A DNA stretch of 64,000 nt from Cyclobacteriaceae bacterium (lineage in GTDB: Bacteria; Bacteroidota; Bacteroidia; Cytophagales; Cyclobacteriaceae): contig JALHOT010000002.1 in assembly GCA_022842845.1 (NCBI GenBank), positions 248,001 to 312,000 on the forward strand, given 5' to 3'. The notes below the pieces were generated by a model. The model had not been told where the DNA came from. It did no database searches and was given only the letters and a program-made list of their open reading frames with translations. Positions 1 through 8,226 of the stretch are shown piece by piece. The position numbers were made by a program, and so were the translations under genes. Position 1 is the stretch's first letter, and each line of letters starts with the position of its first letter.

Positions 1-1428
1 GAATTTACAAATGCAGCTGATAATATTCTGCATATGATGAATGTGCGTGACTTGCTCGGAAACAAGCAGGACAGTATTTCCTCCACTTTTTTCTTCTTTG
101 ACCAGGAACCAATTGAGAGAAGGGATGTCATCTTTTCAGAAATATTAGCTGACCCTACCCCTAGTCGAGGCTTGCCTGAAGCAGAGTACATAGAGTTGTA
201 TAACCGAAGTAATAAAGTAATCAATACAGCGAATCTTACATTCAAAGATGCGACCACCACCATACCATTACCACCCGTCTATCTCTATCCATCCGAATAC
301 CTGCTGATCACTTCATCCTCTGCTGCTAATTTCTTTGTCACGAATAGTAAAGTACTGGGGCTACCTTCATTTCCGAACCTGACTAATGCCGGAGAACGGC
401 TTACCATCACCGATCTGATGGGCAAAACTATTGACAGCGTAACCTACAGTGATTTGTGGTACGGAGATGATGAGAAAAAAACCGGAGGGTATTCTTTAGA
501 AAGAATGAATCAGGAGAGCACCTGTCTGGATGATGCTGAAAACTGGCTTGCCTCAAAGTCTGAAACAGGAGGAACTCCCGGGAAGGCGAATTCAATTTTA
601 GACAACTCCCCAGACATAAGCCCGCCCACCGTTCAATCTATACAAGTAGCAGCAAACGATTTGATTGAAATAGCATTTTCTGAAAAACTGAAGGCAACAA
701 GCGTAATAACAGAAAACTTTTTGATAGATCCCGCAAAAGTGATTCAGTCTGTATCCATTGATTCCACTTCTCTTAAACTAGTTAAAATTAAGTTGGATGA
801 CATACTAGTGCCAAGCCAGGTATATACTTTACGAATACGCGATGTAAGCGATTGTAGTGGAAACATCACAATTGACCAGAACAATGAGAACACTTTTGTT
901 TTACCAGAGAAGGCAGGTCTAAGTGATCTGGTGATGACAGAAATTCTCGCAGACCCTACTCCTTTCGTAGGTTTGCCAGCCGCAGAGTTTGTTGAGATCT
1001 ATAACCGCAGTGAAAAGATTATTGATTTACTAGACTATCAATTAAGTGATGCCAGCAGCAAAGGTATTTTACCCCATCATTTAATTTTTCCTAAAGAGTA
1101 TGTAGTCCTTGTGCCTGATCAATCGTTGAATCTTTTTCAAGGAGCGTATAAATCTCTTGGCGTGCGCAACTTTCCCACCTTGAATAATGGAGGTGAGTTA
1201 GTATTATTTAAAAGTGCGGAGGGAAATACAATTGATTCTGTTCACTATGACCTTGACTGGTATCGAGATGATGATAAAGCAGAAGGAGGCTGGAGTTTAG
1301 AGCGAATTGATTTTGACAATTTTTGCCTCAACTCAGAAAATTGGACTGCCAGTGAAGATGACAGCGGAGGAAGTCCCGGAAGACCCAACTCTGTAGCAGC
1401 AAGCATGTCCGATCAAATGGGACCGTAA
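1..1428 (+). CDS. Lamin tail domain exoprotein, left fragment (5' end outside window)
   Basis: The frame is open from base 1, so the true start lies upstream; the first ATG at 34 is probably internal. Two lamin-tail domains are visible, about 124-590 and 913-1390, each opening with a SEILADPTP or TEILADPTP block and a (Y/F)(I/V)E(L/I)YNRS strand and closing with GG(T/S)PG. Between them, about 600-910, lies an Ig-like linker ending in a DCSGN turn. Proteins of this design are large, secreted and surface-associated in Bacteroidota; binding partners are unknown. The frame ends at TAA 1426-1428, in the middle of the next Ig-like unit, whose remainder resumes in the same frame at 1441. I read it as one gene interrupted by nonsense codons. 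Confidence 0.75.
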   Translation, partial: EFTNAADNILHMMNVRDLLGNKQDSISSTFFFFDQEPIERRDVIFSEILADPTPSRGLPEAEYIELYNRSNKVINTANLTFKDATTTIPLPPVYLYPSEYLLITSSSAANFFVTNSKVLGLPSFPNLTNAGERLTITDLMGKTIDSVTYSDLWYGDDEKKTGGYSLERMNQESTCLDDAENWLASKSETGGTPGKANSILDNSPDISPPTVQSIQVAANDLIEIAFSEKLKATSVITENFLIDPAKVIQSVSIDSTSLKLVKIKLDDILVPSQVYTLRIRDVSDCSGNITIDQNNENTFVLPEKAGLSDLVMTEILADPTPFVGLPAAEFVEIYNRSEKIIDLLDYQLSDASSKGILPHHLIFPKEYVVLVPDQSLNLFQGAYKSLGVRNFPTLNNGGELVLFKSAEGNTIDSVHYDLDWYRDDDKAEGGWSLERIDFDNFCLNSENWTASEDDSGGSPGRPNSVAASMSDQMGP

Positions 1429-1437
1429 ATTGTTTAG
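1426..1437 (+). other. Two in-frame stop codons splitting one gene
   Basis: TAA (1426-1428) and TAG (1435-1437) lie in the same frame as the genes on both sides, separated by two sense codons. Aligning this linker with the equivalent one after the first lamin-tail domain gives 34 positions from the NS after GG(T/S)PG to the FSEKL/FDERL strand in both copies, without a gap. The stops therefore replace two residues and do not reflect a frameshift. TAA and TAG are used as ordinary stops elsewhere in the window, so codon reassignment is not a likely explanation. Confidence 0.75.
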
Positions 1438-1440
1438 GCT

Positions 1441-2550
1441 GTGGTCGAAAACACGCGTGCAGTAATTTTAACTTTCGATGAGAGGCTTAGTAAGGAACTG
1501 CCCTCCATTTATGATCTAAGCGTGAGTCCTTGGGTCGAGATTGAGCGATTATCTTTTACAAACCTATCGTTACATTCTATCAGACTCACCCTTTCCACTC
1601 TCTTAAGTGAAGGAGTTGTGTATGCAGTAAAAGCAGAAAACATATATGATTGTACCGGCAATCGAATAGATGATAATCATAAGCAACTGAACTTCTTGTT
1701 GCCACAAGAAGCCATGGCAGGGGATGTTTTGATAAATGAAGTTTTATTCAACCCAAGGTCGGGCGGAGTTGATTTTGTAGAAATCTATAATAGTTCACCG
1801 AAGTATTTGAGTTTGAAAAAGTGGCAGATAGGTAATGTTGAAAATGAAGCTATCATCAATCACAAAACAATTGCAGAAGAAAACCTAATCCTTGCCCCGC
1901 ATAGTTTTCTGGTTTTTACTTCTGATGCAGGCCTGCTGCACAATCACTATCCACAAGGCAAACGAGAAACTTTTTTCGAAATGACCATGCCATCGCTTCC
2001 TGATGAAGAAGGCTCAGTAGCCCTCAGCGATTCGTTAGGGAACATATTTGATTTTTTTAGATATGCTGATCACATGCACAATCCTCTGTTAAAAGACGAG
2101 CAGGGCGTTTCTCTCGAAAGAATTTCTATGACGACCAGTACCAATCAAAGGGATAACTGGCGTTCTGGAGTGCTTGCTACTAATTTTGCCACGCCAGGAG
2201 TGATGAATGCTAATAGCATGACTTCTGCAGTAACAAACGATGAGGTAATGGTTGAGCCTGAAATTTTTGAACCGATAGTCGGGCAGCCAAATTTTACAAG
2301 TATACATTACAAGTTTGCGCAGGCGGGCCTGGCAGCCAATGCAAAAGTATTTGATTCCAGGGGGCGTGAAATTAAACAGCTTGCTAATAATCAACTTTTA
2401 GCAGCCGAGGGATTTTTTACCTGGGATGGAGATCAGGAAGATGGAACGAAGGCAAATGTTGGTTACTATACGCTTTGGCTGGAGGTATTTGATACTAATG
2501 GATTTGTTAAGACCTTTAGAAAGCGCATTGTCATAGCCACCAGATTTTAG
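1441..2550 (+). CDS. Lamin tail domain exoprotein, right fragment
   Basis: This frame carries the rest of the protein that begins to the left. An Ig-like unit (about 1441-1700, DCTGN turn), a third lamin-tail domain (about 1717-2200, INEVLFNP and FVEIYNSS) and a C-terminal FlgD-like Ig fold (about 2270-2550, with FTWDGDQEDG and GYYTLWLEV strands) follow in order. The end resembles the C-terminal fold that carries or precedes sorting signals in secreted Bacteroidota proteins, but I see no clear type IX signal. A GTG at 1441 could serve as a start, but with no signal peptide and a beginning inside a domain, independent function is doubtful. Probably the distal part of a pseudogene. Confidence 0.65.
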   Translation: MVENTRAVILTFDERLSKELPSIYDLSVSPWVEIERLSFTNLSLHSIRLTLSTLLSEGVVYAVKAENIYDCTGNRIDDNHKQLNFLLPQEAMAGDVLINEVLFNPRSGGVDFVEIYNSSPKYLSLKKWQIGNVENEAIINHKTIAEENLILAPHSFLVFTSDAGLLHNHYPQGKRETFFEMTMPSLPDEEGSVALSDSLGNIFDFFRYADHMHNPLLKDEQGVSLERISMTTSTNQRDNWRSGVLATNFATPGVMNANSMTSAVTNDEVMVEPEIFEPIVGQPNFTSIHYKFAQAGLAANAKVFDSRGREIKQLANNQLLAAEGFFTWDGDQEDGTKANVGYYTLWLEVFDTNGFVKTFRKRIVIATRF

Positions 2551-2559
2551 CTTTCAACT

Positions 2560-3336
2560 ATGGTACGAGACATTTTTAAAAAGAACATCGGAATGAACCA
2601 GGAGTTTCGCTTTCGTGGAATAGAACCTGGTCGCTTAGAAAATTTTAGTGATGCGGTTTTTGCACTCGCTATTACTTTATTGCTCATCTCCACCACACCA
2701 CCTACCACATTTATTCAGATTAAAAAATTTGCCTTTGATCTGATACCCTTTATCATGTGCATCACTTTAATTGTACTGGTGTGGCACGGGCATTTTATTT
2801 TTTATTACCGCTATGGTTTGCGCGATAACAAGGTGGTTGTGTTGAACACCATATTTTTAGTCATCATGTTGTTTTATGTGTATCCACTTAAGTTTCTTAC
2901 CAAACTATCACTATTTCTTATTGCTATTCCATTTGATATTGATTGGTTAAAAACGGACCTGAGAGCCATGATGGTGGGCGGTAACATGGCCGATCTGATG
3001 ATTATTTATGGACTTGGCGCGGCCAGTGTTTTTTTTATTTTGGTGTTGATGTACCGATACGCCTTAACAAAAAGAGAAGAGCTTGACTTAAATGAACTCG
3101 AGCTGTTTGATACAAAGACTAGTATTAAAACTAATTTTTTGCTGGGTGCTATTCCACTTTTTTCTGTGCTTATCGTGCTGGTCTTTTACAACCACAAATT
3201 TGCGGGTGCTTATGCTGGTTTTGCGTATTTTTTGTATGGACCCATTATGGCCTGGCATGGTAAAAAGGTAGACGAGCAACGCAAAAAACTGCTTGATAAG
3301 CATGAAGAAAGTGAAGATGATGCCGCAGAAGAATAA
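2560..3336 (+). CDS. TMEM175-family (DUF1211) membrane protein, probable K+ channel
   Basis: A 258-residue protein with about six hydrophobic helices. Near the N terminus it has R-LENFSDAVFALAITLLL, the signature of the TMEM175/DUF1211 family, in which the FSD helix lines a potassium-conducting pore. The C terminus is charged (EESEDDAAEE) and presumably cytoplasmic. It starts ten bases after the lamin-tail gene; an alternative ATG at 2593 would remove eleven residues and leave the family motif intact. Channel function is inferred from the family. A strong hairpin terminator follows the gene. Confidence 0.7.
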   Translation: MVRDIFKKNIGMNQEFRFRGIEPGRLENFSDAVFALAITLLLISTTPPTTFIQIKKFAFDLIPFIMCITLIVLVWHGHFIFYYRYGLRDNKVVVLNTIFLVIMLFYVYPLKFLTKLSLFLIAIPFDIDWLKTDLRAMMVGGNMADLMIIYGLGAASVFFILVLMYRYALTKREELDLNELELFDTKTSIKTNFLLGAIPLFSVLIVLVFYNHKFAGAYAGFAYFLYGPIMAWHGKKVDEQRKKLLDKHEESEDDAAEE

Positions 3337-3415
3337 TTTGATAAGTCTGAAATCAATAAATTGAAAGGATCGTTCATTGGTCTCTACGGCTTCGAAATAT
3401 CCAGGAAGAGAAATA

Positions 3416-3443
3416 AAAAACCCCTCGAATAAGAGGGGTTTTT
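3416..3443. terminator. Bidirectional intrinsic terminator
   Basis: An 11-base perfect stem (3416-3426 with 3433-3443) with core CCCCTC/GAGGGG, a six-base loop, and A and T runs forming the outer stem, so it can work on both strands. It lies between the convergent TMEM175 gene and RNase G gene. Confidence 0.85.
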
Positions 3444-3445
3444 AT

Positions 3446-4999
3446 TTAGGCTGTTAACTGAATTTCTTCTCCTTCTTTATTGAGGAACTTAAATTCCGTC
3501 ATACCCATGGAAGAATCCTTTTCCATCCTCACCCAACTCTTATACTTAAAGAACCATTTCACGCGCTGTGAAATAATACCTTTGGTGAAGTAGGCATGTA
3601 AGTAGGGATGAAGTGCTAACACCAGATTTTTCTCATTCTGTTTGCTGAGCAAATCCTCCAACGTCTTCTCAATCTGATCAGACACCAAAATGGAAGCTGT
3701 AATTTTACCGGTGCCGTTACAGGTCGGGCAGACTTCCTTGGTAACAATGTTCATTTGAGGCCTTACACGCTCGCGTGTAATCTGCATAATGCCGAACTTA
3801 GACAAGGGCAACACGGTGTGTTTGGCCTTGTCATCCTTCATGGCATCTTTCATGGCCTGATAGATCATGCGCTTGTGGTCAGGGTTGCGCATGTCAATAA
3901 AATCGACTACGATAATACCTCCCATATCGCGCAAGCGAAGCTGACGGGCAATTTCTTTTGCGGCTTCTACATTGACAGATATGGCAGTGTTCTCCTGGCT
4001 TTCTTCGCGATTGCTCTTATTGCCACTGTTCACATCAATTACATGCAGGGCTTCGGTGTGCTCTACAATCAAATAACCACCACCTTTTAAGCTTACGGTA
4101 GTTCCAAAGGCAGATTTGATTTGCTTTTCGATACCATAGTGCTCAAATATTTTAGCACGGCCGGTATAGAGCTTTACAATATTTTCTAAATCAGGTGAAA
4201 TATTGCGCACATAGGCACGGATTTCATCGTACAACTTCTTGTCATCGACATGAATGTTGTCGAAAGACTCGTTAAGAAGATCGCGAAGGATAGATGATGT
4301 CTTGTTAAGTTCACCAATCAGCTTATCGGCTGTTTGTGCTTCTGCTAGTTTGGCTATACCATCCTCCCAGGTTTTAACAAGGTTGCGCAGGTCTTTATCT
4401 AATTCTGCCACCTCTACCCCTTCGGCCACAGTACGGATGATAACCCCAAAGTTGGCTGGTTTAATAGACGTGATAAGACGCTGAAGACGCTTACGTTCTT
4501 CGCTGCTGGTAATTTTTTTAGAAACGCTTACCGAATTACTAAACGGTACCATTACCAGGTATCGCCCGGCAAGGGATAACTCGCACGAAAGTCGTGGCCC
4601 TTTTGTTGAGATGGGTTCTTTTACAATTTGAACAGGTATGACCTGACCTTTGGTGAGTTGCTGGCCTATTTTGCCATGCTTGTCAATGTCTTGTTCAAGT
4701 GTGAATTTCTCTAGTTTACCAAAGATTTTTTTGGCACGCACCAGTTTCGTAAACTTAGTTAACGAACCGAATTGCGGACCTAAATCCAGGTAATGAAGAA
4801 AGGCATCTTTATCGTAACCAAGTTCAATAAAGGCTGCATTTAAACCCTGCACCACTTTTTTTACAGTGCCCAGGTAAATGTCGCCTACTACAAACTTGCT
4901 ACCTTCTTCTTCGTTGTGAAATTCAACAAGAGTTTTGTCTCTTAGAAGGGCTATACGACTTCCGTTCTGAGTCGCGCTGATGATTAGCTCGTTGCTCAA
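3446..4999 (-). CDS. rng: Ribonuclease E/G family endoribonuclease
   Basis: About 517 residues. An N-terminal S1-like RNA-binding part (GDIYLGTVKKVVQGLNAAF) is followed by the RNase E/G catalytic core with HVIDVNSGN and IVVDFIDMRN, whose aspartates bind the catalytic magnesium, and by the zinc-link type CPTCNGTG motif. It lacks the long scaffold tail of RNase E, so it is of the RNase G size; family members process rRNA and mRNA in the cytoplasm. I prefer the TTG at 4999 (SNELIISATQNG) because family proteins begin there; an ATG at 5047 would add 16 residues. The microprotein, TPR and HU genes follow upstream on the same strand. Confidence 0.88.
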   Translation of the reverse strand: MSNELIISATQNGSRIALLRDKTLVEFHNEEEGSKFVVGDIYLGTVKKVVQGLNAAFIELGYDKDAFLHYLDLGPQFGSLTKFTKLVRAKKIFGKLEKFTLEQDIDKHGKIGQQLTKGQVIPVQIVKEPISTKGPRLSCELSLAGRYLVMVPFSNSVSVSKKITSSEERKRLQRLITSIKPANFGVIIRTVAEGVEVAELDKDLRNLVKTWEDGIAKLAEAQTADKLIGELNKTSSILRDLLNESFDNIHVDDKKLYDEIRAYVRNISPDLENIVKLYTGRAKIFEHYGIEKQIKSAFGTTVSLKGGGYLIVEHTEALHVIDVNSGNKSNREESQENTAISVNVEAAKEIARQLRLRDMGGIIVVDFIDMRNPDHKRMIYQAMKDAMKDDKAKHTVLPLSKFGIMQITRERVRPQMNIVTKEVCPTCNGTGKITASILVSDQIEKTLEDLLSKQNEKNLVLALHPYLHAYFTKGIISQRVKWFFKYKSWVRMEKDSSMGMTEFKFLNKEGEEIQLTA

Positions 5000-5153
5000 A
5001 ACATTAAAGTTTAATTGTTTAAAAATGAATTTGTATAGCAAAAACAAGAAGCGTCACTTCACAAAAGGCAGGGCAATAAGAACATGATAACCATTAATTG
5101 AATAGTTGTCTGGGTTCTATTGATAGCTGCTCTCTGAAAAATGACGCTACTTA

Positions 5154-5243
5154 TTACTTCTTCTTATGACGGTTCTTTCTCAAACGCTTCTTGCGCTTGT
5201 GAGTAGCCATCTTATGCTTTTTTCTTTTCTTTCCGCTTGGCAT
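5154..5243 (-). CDS. AURKAIP1/COX24-like basic microprotein
   Basis: A 29-residue protein, MPSGKKRKKHKMATHKRKKR followed by LRKNRHKKK, of which more than half are Lys, Arg or His. The core MATHKRKKRLRKNRHKKK matches the AURKAIP1/COX24 motif of a mitochondrial small-ribosomal-subunit protein, and near-identical tiny proteins are annotated across Bacteroidota, often beside rng. It probably binds rRNA in the ribosome; that role is inferred. It is easily missed because of its size. Confidence 0.8.
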   Translation of the reverse strand: MPSGKKRKKHKMATHKRKKRLRKNRHKKK

Positions 5244-5336
5244 AGAAATGATCTGGTTTTTGAAAGCATTTTACGAAAGAAATAATCCGGATTGGAGATC
5301 GCTTCTTTTCGTTAGTGCGCTTTCGCTGTTAAACAA

Positions 5337-6149
5337 TTATTTTAAATCCTTCAGGTAAGAATCAACTGTAGCCTGTACAGAGGGATCCTTATCCATATCT
5401 TTTACTTTTTCAAACTGGCTTTTGGCTTTCGCCTTATCACCACTTTGCATGTAAGCCACTCCTAATAATAACTGCGCCTGTATATGCTGCGGGTTTAACC
5501 CAATAAGCGTATTAAGGCGTTCAATGGCATTGTCAAACTGGCCTGATTGTATAGACAATATGCCCAGGTTGAATAATGCGGTTTCGTTTTTAGCATCGGC
5601 CGCTAACACTTCTCTCAACATCAAAATGCCCTGCATAGGGTTATTGGAAGAGAGATAAGTCATGGCCAGGTTGTTTTTAACCTCAAGATCCAAGGGGCTT
5701 TGTCCTAAAACCTTGTTGTAAAACTCCTGTGTTTTGGAGGCTAACTTTTGTTGCTTGTTAGCATCCAACGCAAAAGTGTAGGCTTGGTAATAGTTGTTAC
5801 CCGCCTTTTTCCAGCTTTCTACAGTATTAAAGAACGATGCAGCCTCTTCAGAAAACCAAGCAGAACTGTCAAAAATGCCAGCATCTGCATAGTAGCTTGC
5901 CAAAGAGTCGGCAAAGATAGCCTTTTTTTCTTTTTCAGCAGTTTTTGCCCATAAAGTGCGGTATTCATCTATTTTTTCCTTCAAGGCAGCAGGCGCCTCC
6001 ATATGGGGTTGTGCTTTTGTCCCTTCTTCAGCCTTACTGGTGTTTTCGGGCATGGCACTCTCATTACTTACCACCGATTTGGGTAGCTGAAATAAAAGCA
6101 ACACCAATAAGGCGCATACTGCCACTAATATGATTCTGGTTTTTAACAT
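5337..6149 (-). CDS. Membrane-anchored TPR protein
   Basis: The 270-residue product opens with one hydrophobic segment (residues 4-23, RIILVAVCALLVLLLFQL) acting as signal anchor, then a low-complexity charged stretch, then about three to four tetratricopeptide repeats from residue 110 on (for example the segments around NNLAMTYLSSN and LFNLGILSIQSGQFDNAIE). TPRs hold protein partners; the partner is unknown. It lies 46 bases downstream of the HU gene on the same strand, and this HU-TPR-rng order recurs in Bacteroidota as far as I recall, which suggests co-transcription. Confidence 0.75.
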   Translation of the reverse strand: MLKTRIILVAVCALLVLLLFQLPKSVVSNESAMPENTSKAEEGTKAQPHMEAPAALKEKIDEYRTLWAKTAEKEKKAIFADSLASYYADAGIFDSSAWFSEEAASFFNTVESWKKAGNNYYQAYTFALDANKQQKLASKTQEFYNKVLGQSPLDLEVKNNLAMTYLSSNNPMQGILMLREVLAADAKNETALFNLGILSIQSGQFDNAIERLNTLIGLNPQHIQAQLLLGVAYMQSGDKAKAKSQFEKVKDMDKDPSVQATVDSYLKDLK

Positions 6150-6195
6150 GGAGGCTTGAGCAATAAGCTAGTGCGTACTTGATCAGATTAATGGA

Positions 6196-6525
6196 TTAAT
6201 CGATGTCCTCAGTCTGTTCGGCCTTTTCAGCCATCAACTTCACCTTTTCGCTGTTTTTGATTTTGTTCACAAAAATCTTAGCAGGCTTAAAGGCAGGAAT
6301 GTAGTGCTCATCAATTACAATGGCGGTGTTGCGAGAGATGTTACGGGCGATTTTCTTCTTTCTCTTTTTATTGATGAAGCTTCCGAAACCACGGATGTAG
6401 ATATTTTGGCCTCCAGCCATGTTGTTTTTGACAACACTTAAAAAGGCTTCTACTGTAGCATTTACATCGGCCTTATCTACACCTGTTTTTTCTGCAATTT
6501 CGTTGATGATGTCTGCTTTTGTCAC
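6196..6525 (-). CDS. HU/IHF-family DNA-binding protein
   Basis: A 109-residue HU-like protein: helical dimerisation part MTKADIINEIAEKTG, then the GFGSF turn (residues 47-51) and the DNA-minor-groove arm region around RNTAIVIDEHYIPAFKPA. HU dimers bend DNA and organise the nucleoid. The acidic tail (EKAEQTEDID) after residue 95 is longer than in E. coli HU and is typical of Bacteroidota homologues. A promoter matching the phylum consensus lies just upstream (6560-6590). It heads a minus-strand run HU, TPR protein, microprotein, RNase G, and is divergent from mutY. Confidence 0.92.
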   Translation of the reverse strand: MTKADIINEIAEKTGVDKADVNATVEAFLSVVKNNMAGGQNIYIRGFGSFINKKRKKKIARNISRNTAIVIDEHYIPAFKPAKIFVNKIKNSEKVKLMAEKAEQTEDID

Positions 6526-6559
6526 GACTGTAATGGTTTAATACTCAGGAACAAGGGCC

Positions 6560-6590
6560 CAAAGTTAACCTAGTCAACTATAAACGCAAA
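6560..6590 (-). promoter_or_regulatory. Bacteroidota-type promoter of the HU gene
   Basis: Read on the minus strand the site is TTTG (6590-6587), 19 bases, then TAACTTTG (6567-6560). This is a full match to the primary-sigma consensus of Bacteroidota, TTTG-N19-TAnnTTTG, placed 35 bases before the HU start codon. Confidence 0.72.
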
Positions 6591-6661
6591 CTCTGAATGG
6601 CTGATTATCAATTTTTTATGATAAAGCTTGCACGTTCGAAGTTTTAAAGCATATTGGCGCG

Positions 6662-7699
6662 ATGAGCAAAGCCTTGCCTAAAAATTTTGCGAATCAGCTG
6701 TTGCTATGGTATAATGACCATAAGCGAAATCTTCCTTGGCGATTAGACCCTCAGCCTTATAATGTTTGGTTATCAGAGATTATTCTGCAACAAACGCGTG
6801 TGAGCCAGGGTCTGCCCTACTATCAGCGTTTTGTGGAGAAGTATCCCAATGTTCAGGCCTTGGCATCGGCTCCAATTCAAGAAGTAATGCGTTTGTGGCA
6901 AGGTTTGGGTTACTATAGTCGCGCAAGAAACCTGCATGCTTGCGCCAAAAAAATTTGTGACGAGCACCAAGGTGTGTTCCCCACAACTTTCGAGGCGCTT
7001 AAAAAATTACCTGGTATTGGCGATTACACGGCTGCGGCCATTGCCTCCATATGTTTTAAAGAAGTGGTTGCTGTGGTCGATGGCAATGTGTACAGAGTCT
7101 TAGCTCGGACATTTGGCATAGATACAGACATTAACAGCCCCAAGGCGAAAAAGGAGTTCTTCTCATTGGCCAATACCCTCATAAGTCGAGAAAGCCCTGA
7201 TGATTACAACCAGGCGGTGATGGAGTTTGGCGCTTTGCACTGCACCCCACAAAACCCGAAGTGCAGCACATGCCCTTTGGGAAAGATATGCGTGGCCAAA
7301 CAAAAAGATCTGCAAAGCCTGCTACCAGTAAAAGAGAAGAAGGTAAAAGTGCGCAAGCGCTATTTCTATTATGTGGTAAGAAAGCAAGCACAGTCTTTGG
7401 CGATGAAGAGACGTGAATCAAAAGATATCTGGCACAGCCTGTATGATTTTGATTTGCATGAGAGCCAAAAGCCGCTTGATGAAGCAACACTGGCACAAAA
7501 AGTAGGGCAAATAAAACTGAGTTGGTCACCAGAGTATAAGCATGTGCTGACACACCAAATTATTTTTGCTCGTTTTGTATTGCTTGAAGAAAAAAGCAAG
7601 CGCAAGGATCTTGAATACTTTTCGTTGAAGAAGGTGGCTGAGCTTCCCAAACCAGTTTTGATTAGCAGATATTTAAAAGCTGAGGGATTTTTAAAATAG
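6662..7699 (+). CDS. mutY: A/G-specific adenine DNA glycosylase MutY
   Basis: 345 residues. The product removes adenine mispaired with 8-oxoguanine. Visible: catalytic Glu39 in LSEIILQQTR, helix-hairpin-helix LPGIGDYTAAAI (116-127), catalytic Asp140 in VVDGNVYRV, and the [4Fe-4S] ligands Cys194, Cys201, Cys204 and Cys210 with the usual 6-2-5 spacing. A C-terminal NUDIX-like domain that recognises oxoG follows (about 225-345). It is divergent from HU and lies upstream of ssb and gldD, the order seen in many Bacteroidota. Confidence 0.95.
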   Translation: MSKALPKNFANQLLLWYNDHKRNLPWRLDPQPYNVWLSEIILQQTRVSQGLPYYQRFVEKYPNVQALASAPIQEVMRLWQGLGYYSRARNLHACAKKICDEHQGVFPTTFEALKKLPGIGDYTAAAIASICFKEVVAVVDGNVYRVLARTFGIDTDINSPKAKKEFFSLANTLISRESPDDYNQAVMEFGALHCTPQNPKCSTCPLGKICVAKQKDLQSLLPVKEKKVKVRKRYFYYVVRKQAQSLAMKRRESKDIWHSLYDFDLHESQKPLDEATLAQKVGQIKLSWSPEYKHVLTHQIIFARFVLLEEKSKRKDLEYFSLKKVAELPKPVLISRYLKAEGFLK

Positions 7700-7781
7700 A
7701 CAAACAAGGCCACGACATAGATTGTCAGAATGATGTGCGATATTTGTCCACAGTAACATTGAAAATTATAAAGTACCAGAT

Positions 7782-8213
7782 ATGGCAGGTGTAAACAAAG
7801 TAATTCTGATTGGTCGCTTAGGAAAGGACCCGGAGATTAGAAATTTTGAAAACGGAGGTATGATCGCCAGCTTTACTATGGCAACCTCTGAGGTTTATAA
7901 GGACAGAACTACAGGTGAAAAAAAAGAAATTACAGACTGGCATAATGTTGTGGCAAGAATTCCTCAACAAGCAGACGTGATTCAGAAATATGTGAAGAAG
8001 GGCGACATGTTGTACGTGGAAGGAAAACTCCGCACACGCTCATGGGAGAAGGATGGTCAGACTCGCTACACCACGGAGGTGATAGTAGATAACTTTACCA
8101 TGCTTACGCCTAAGGGTACCGGTGGCGCTACCGGTGGCGGCTATGGATCAACACCGGCCCCTCAATCGGCACCCATTAATATGGATGCAGGAAGCGATGA
8201 TTTACCATTCTGA
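7782..8213 (+). CDS. ssb: Single-stranded DNA-binding protein
   Basis: 143 residues with an OB fold at the N terminus (NKVILIGRLGKDPEIR, WHNVVA, LYVEGKLRTRSWEKDG), a Gly-rich linker (about 113-125) and the acidic tail ending DDLPF that docks DNA-repair and replication partners. The length is normal. It lies 82 bases after mutY and 13 bases before the likely gldD start. Confidence 0.96.
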   Translation: MAGVNKVILIGRLGKDPEIRNFENGGMIASFTMATSEVYKDRTTGEKKEITDWHNVVARIPQQADVIQKYVKKGDMLYVEGKLRTRSWEKDGQTRYTTEVIVDNFTMLTPKGTGGATGGGYGSTPAPQSAPINMDAGSDDLPF

Positions 8214-8226
8214 TAATCCTATCAAA

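Noticed and set aside
1426-1437. Stop-codon reassignment as an explanation for the split exoprotein gene
   Set aside because: TAA, TAG and TGA all end other genes cleanly in this window, and prfA is a normal RF1.
1426-1441. Frameshift splitting the exoprotein
   Set aside because: Both parts are in the same frame and domain spacing is preserved, so substitutions rather than an indel are needed.
7700-7781. Consensus promoter before ssb
   Set aside because: GATATTTG is near the -7 box but the -33 box is absent at the needed spacing.
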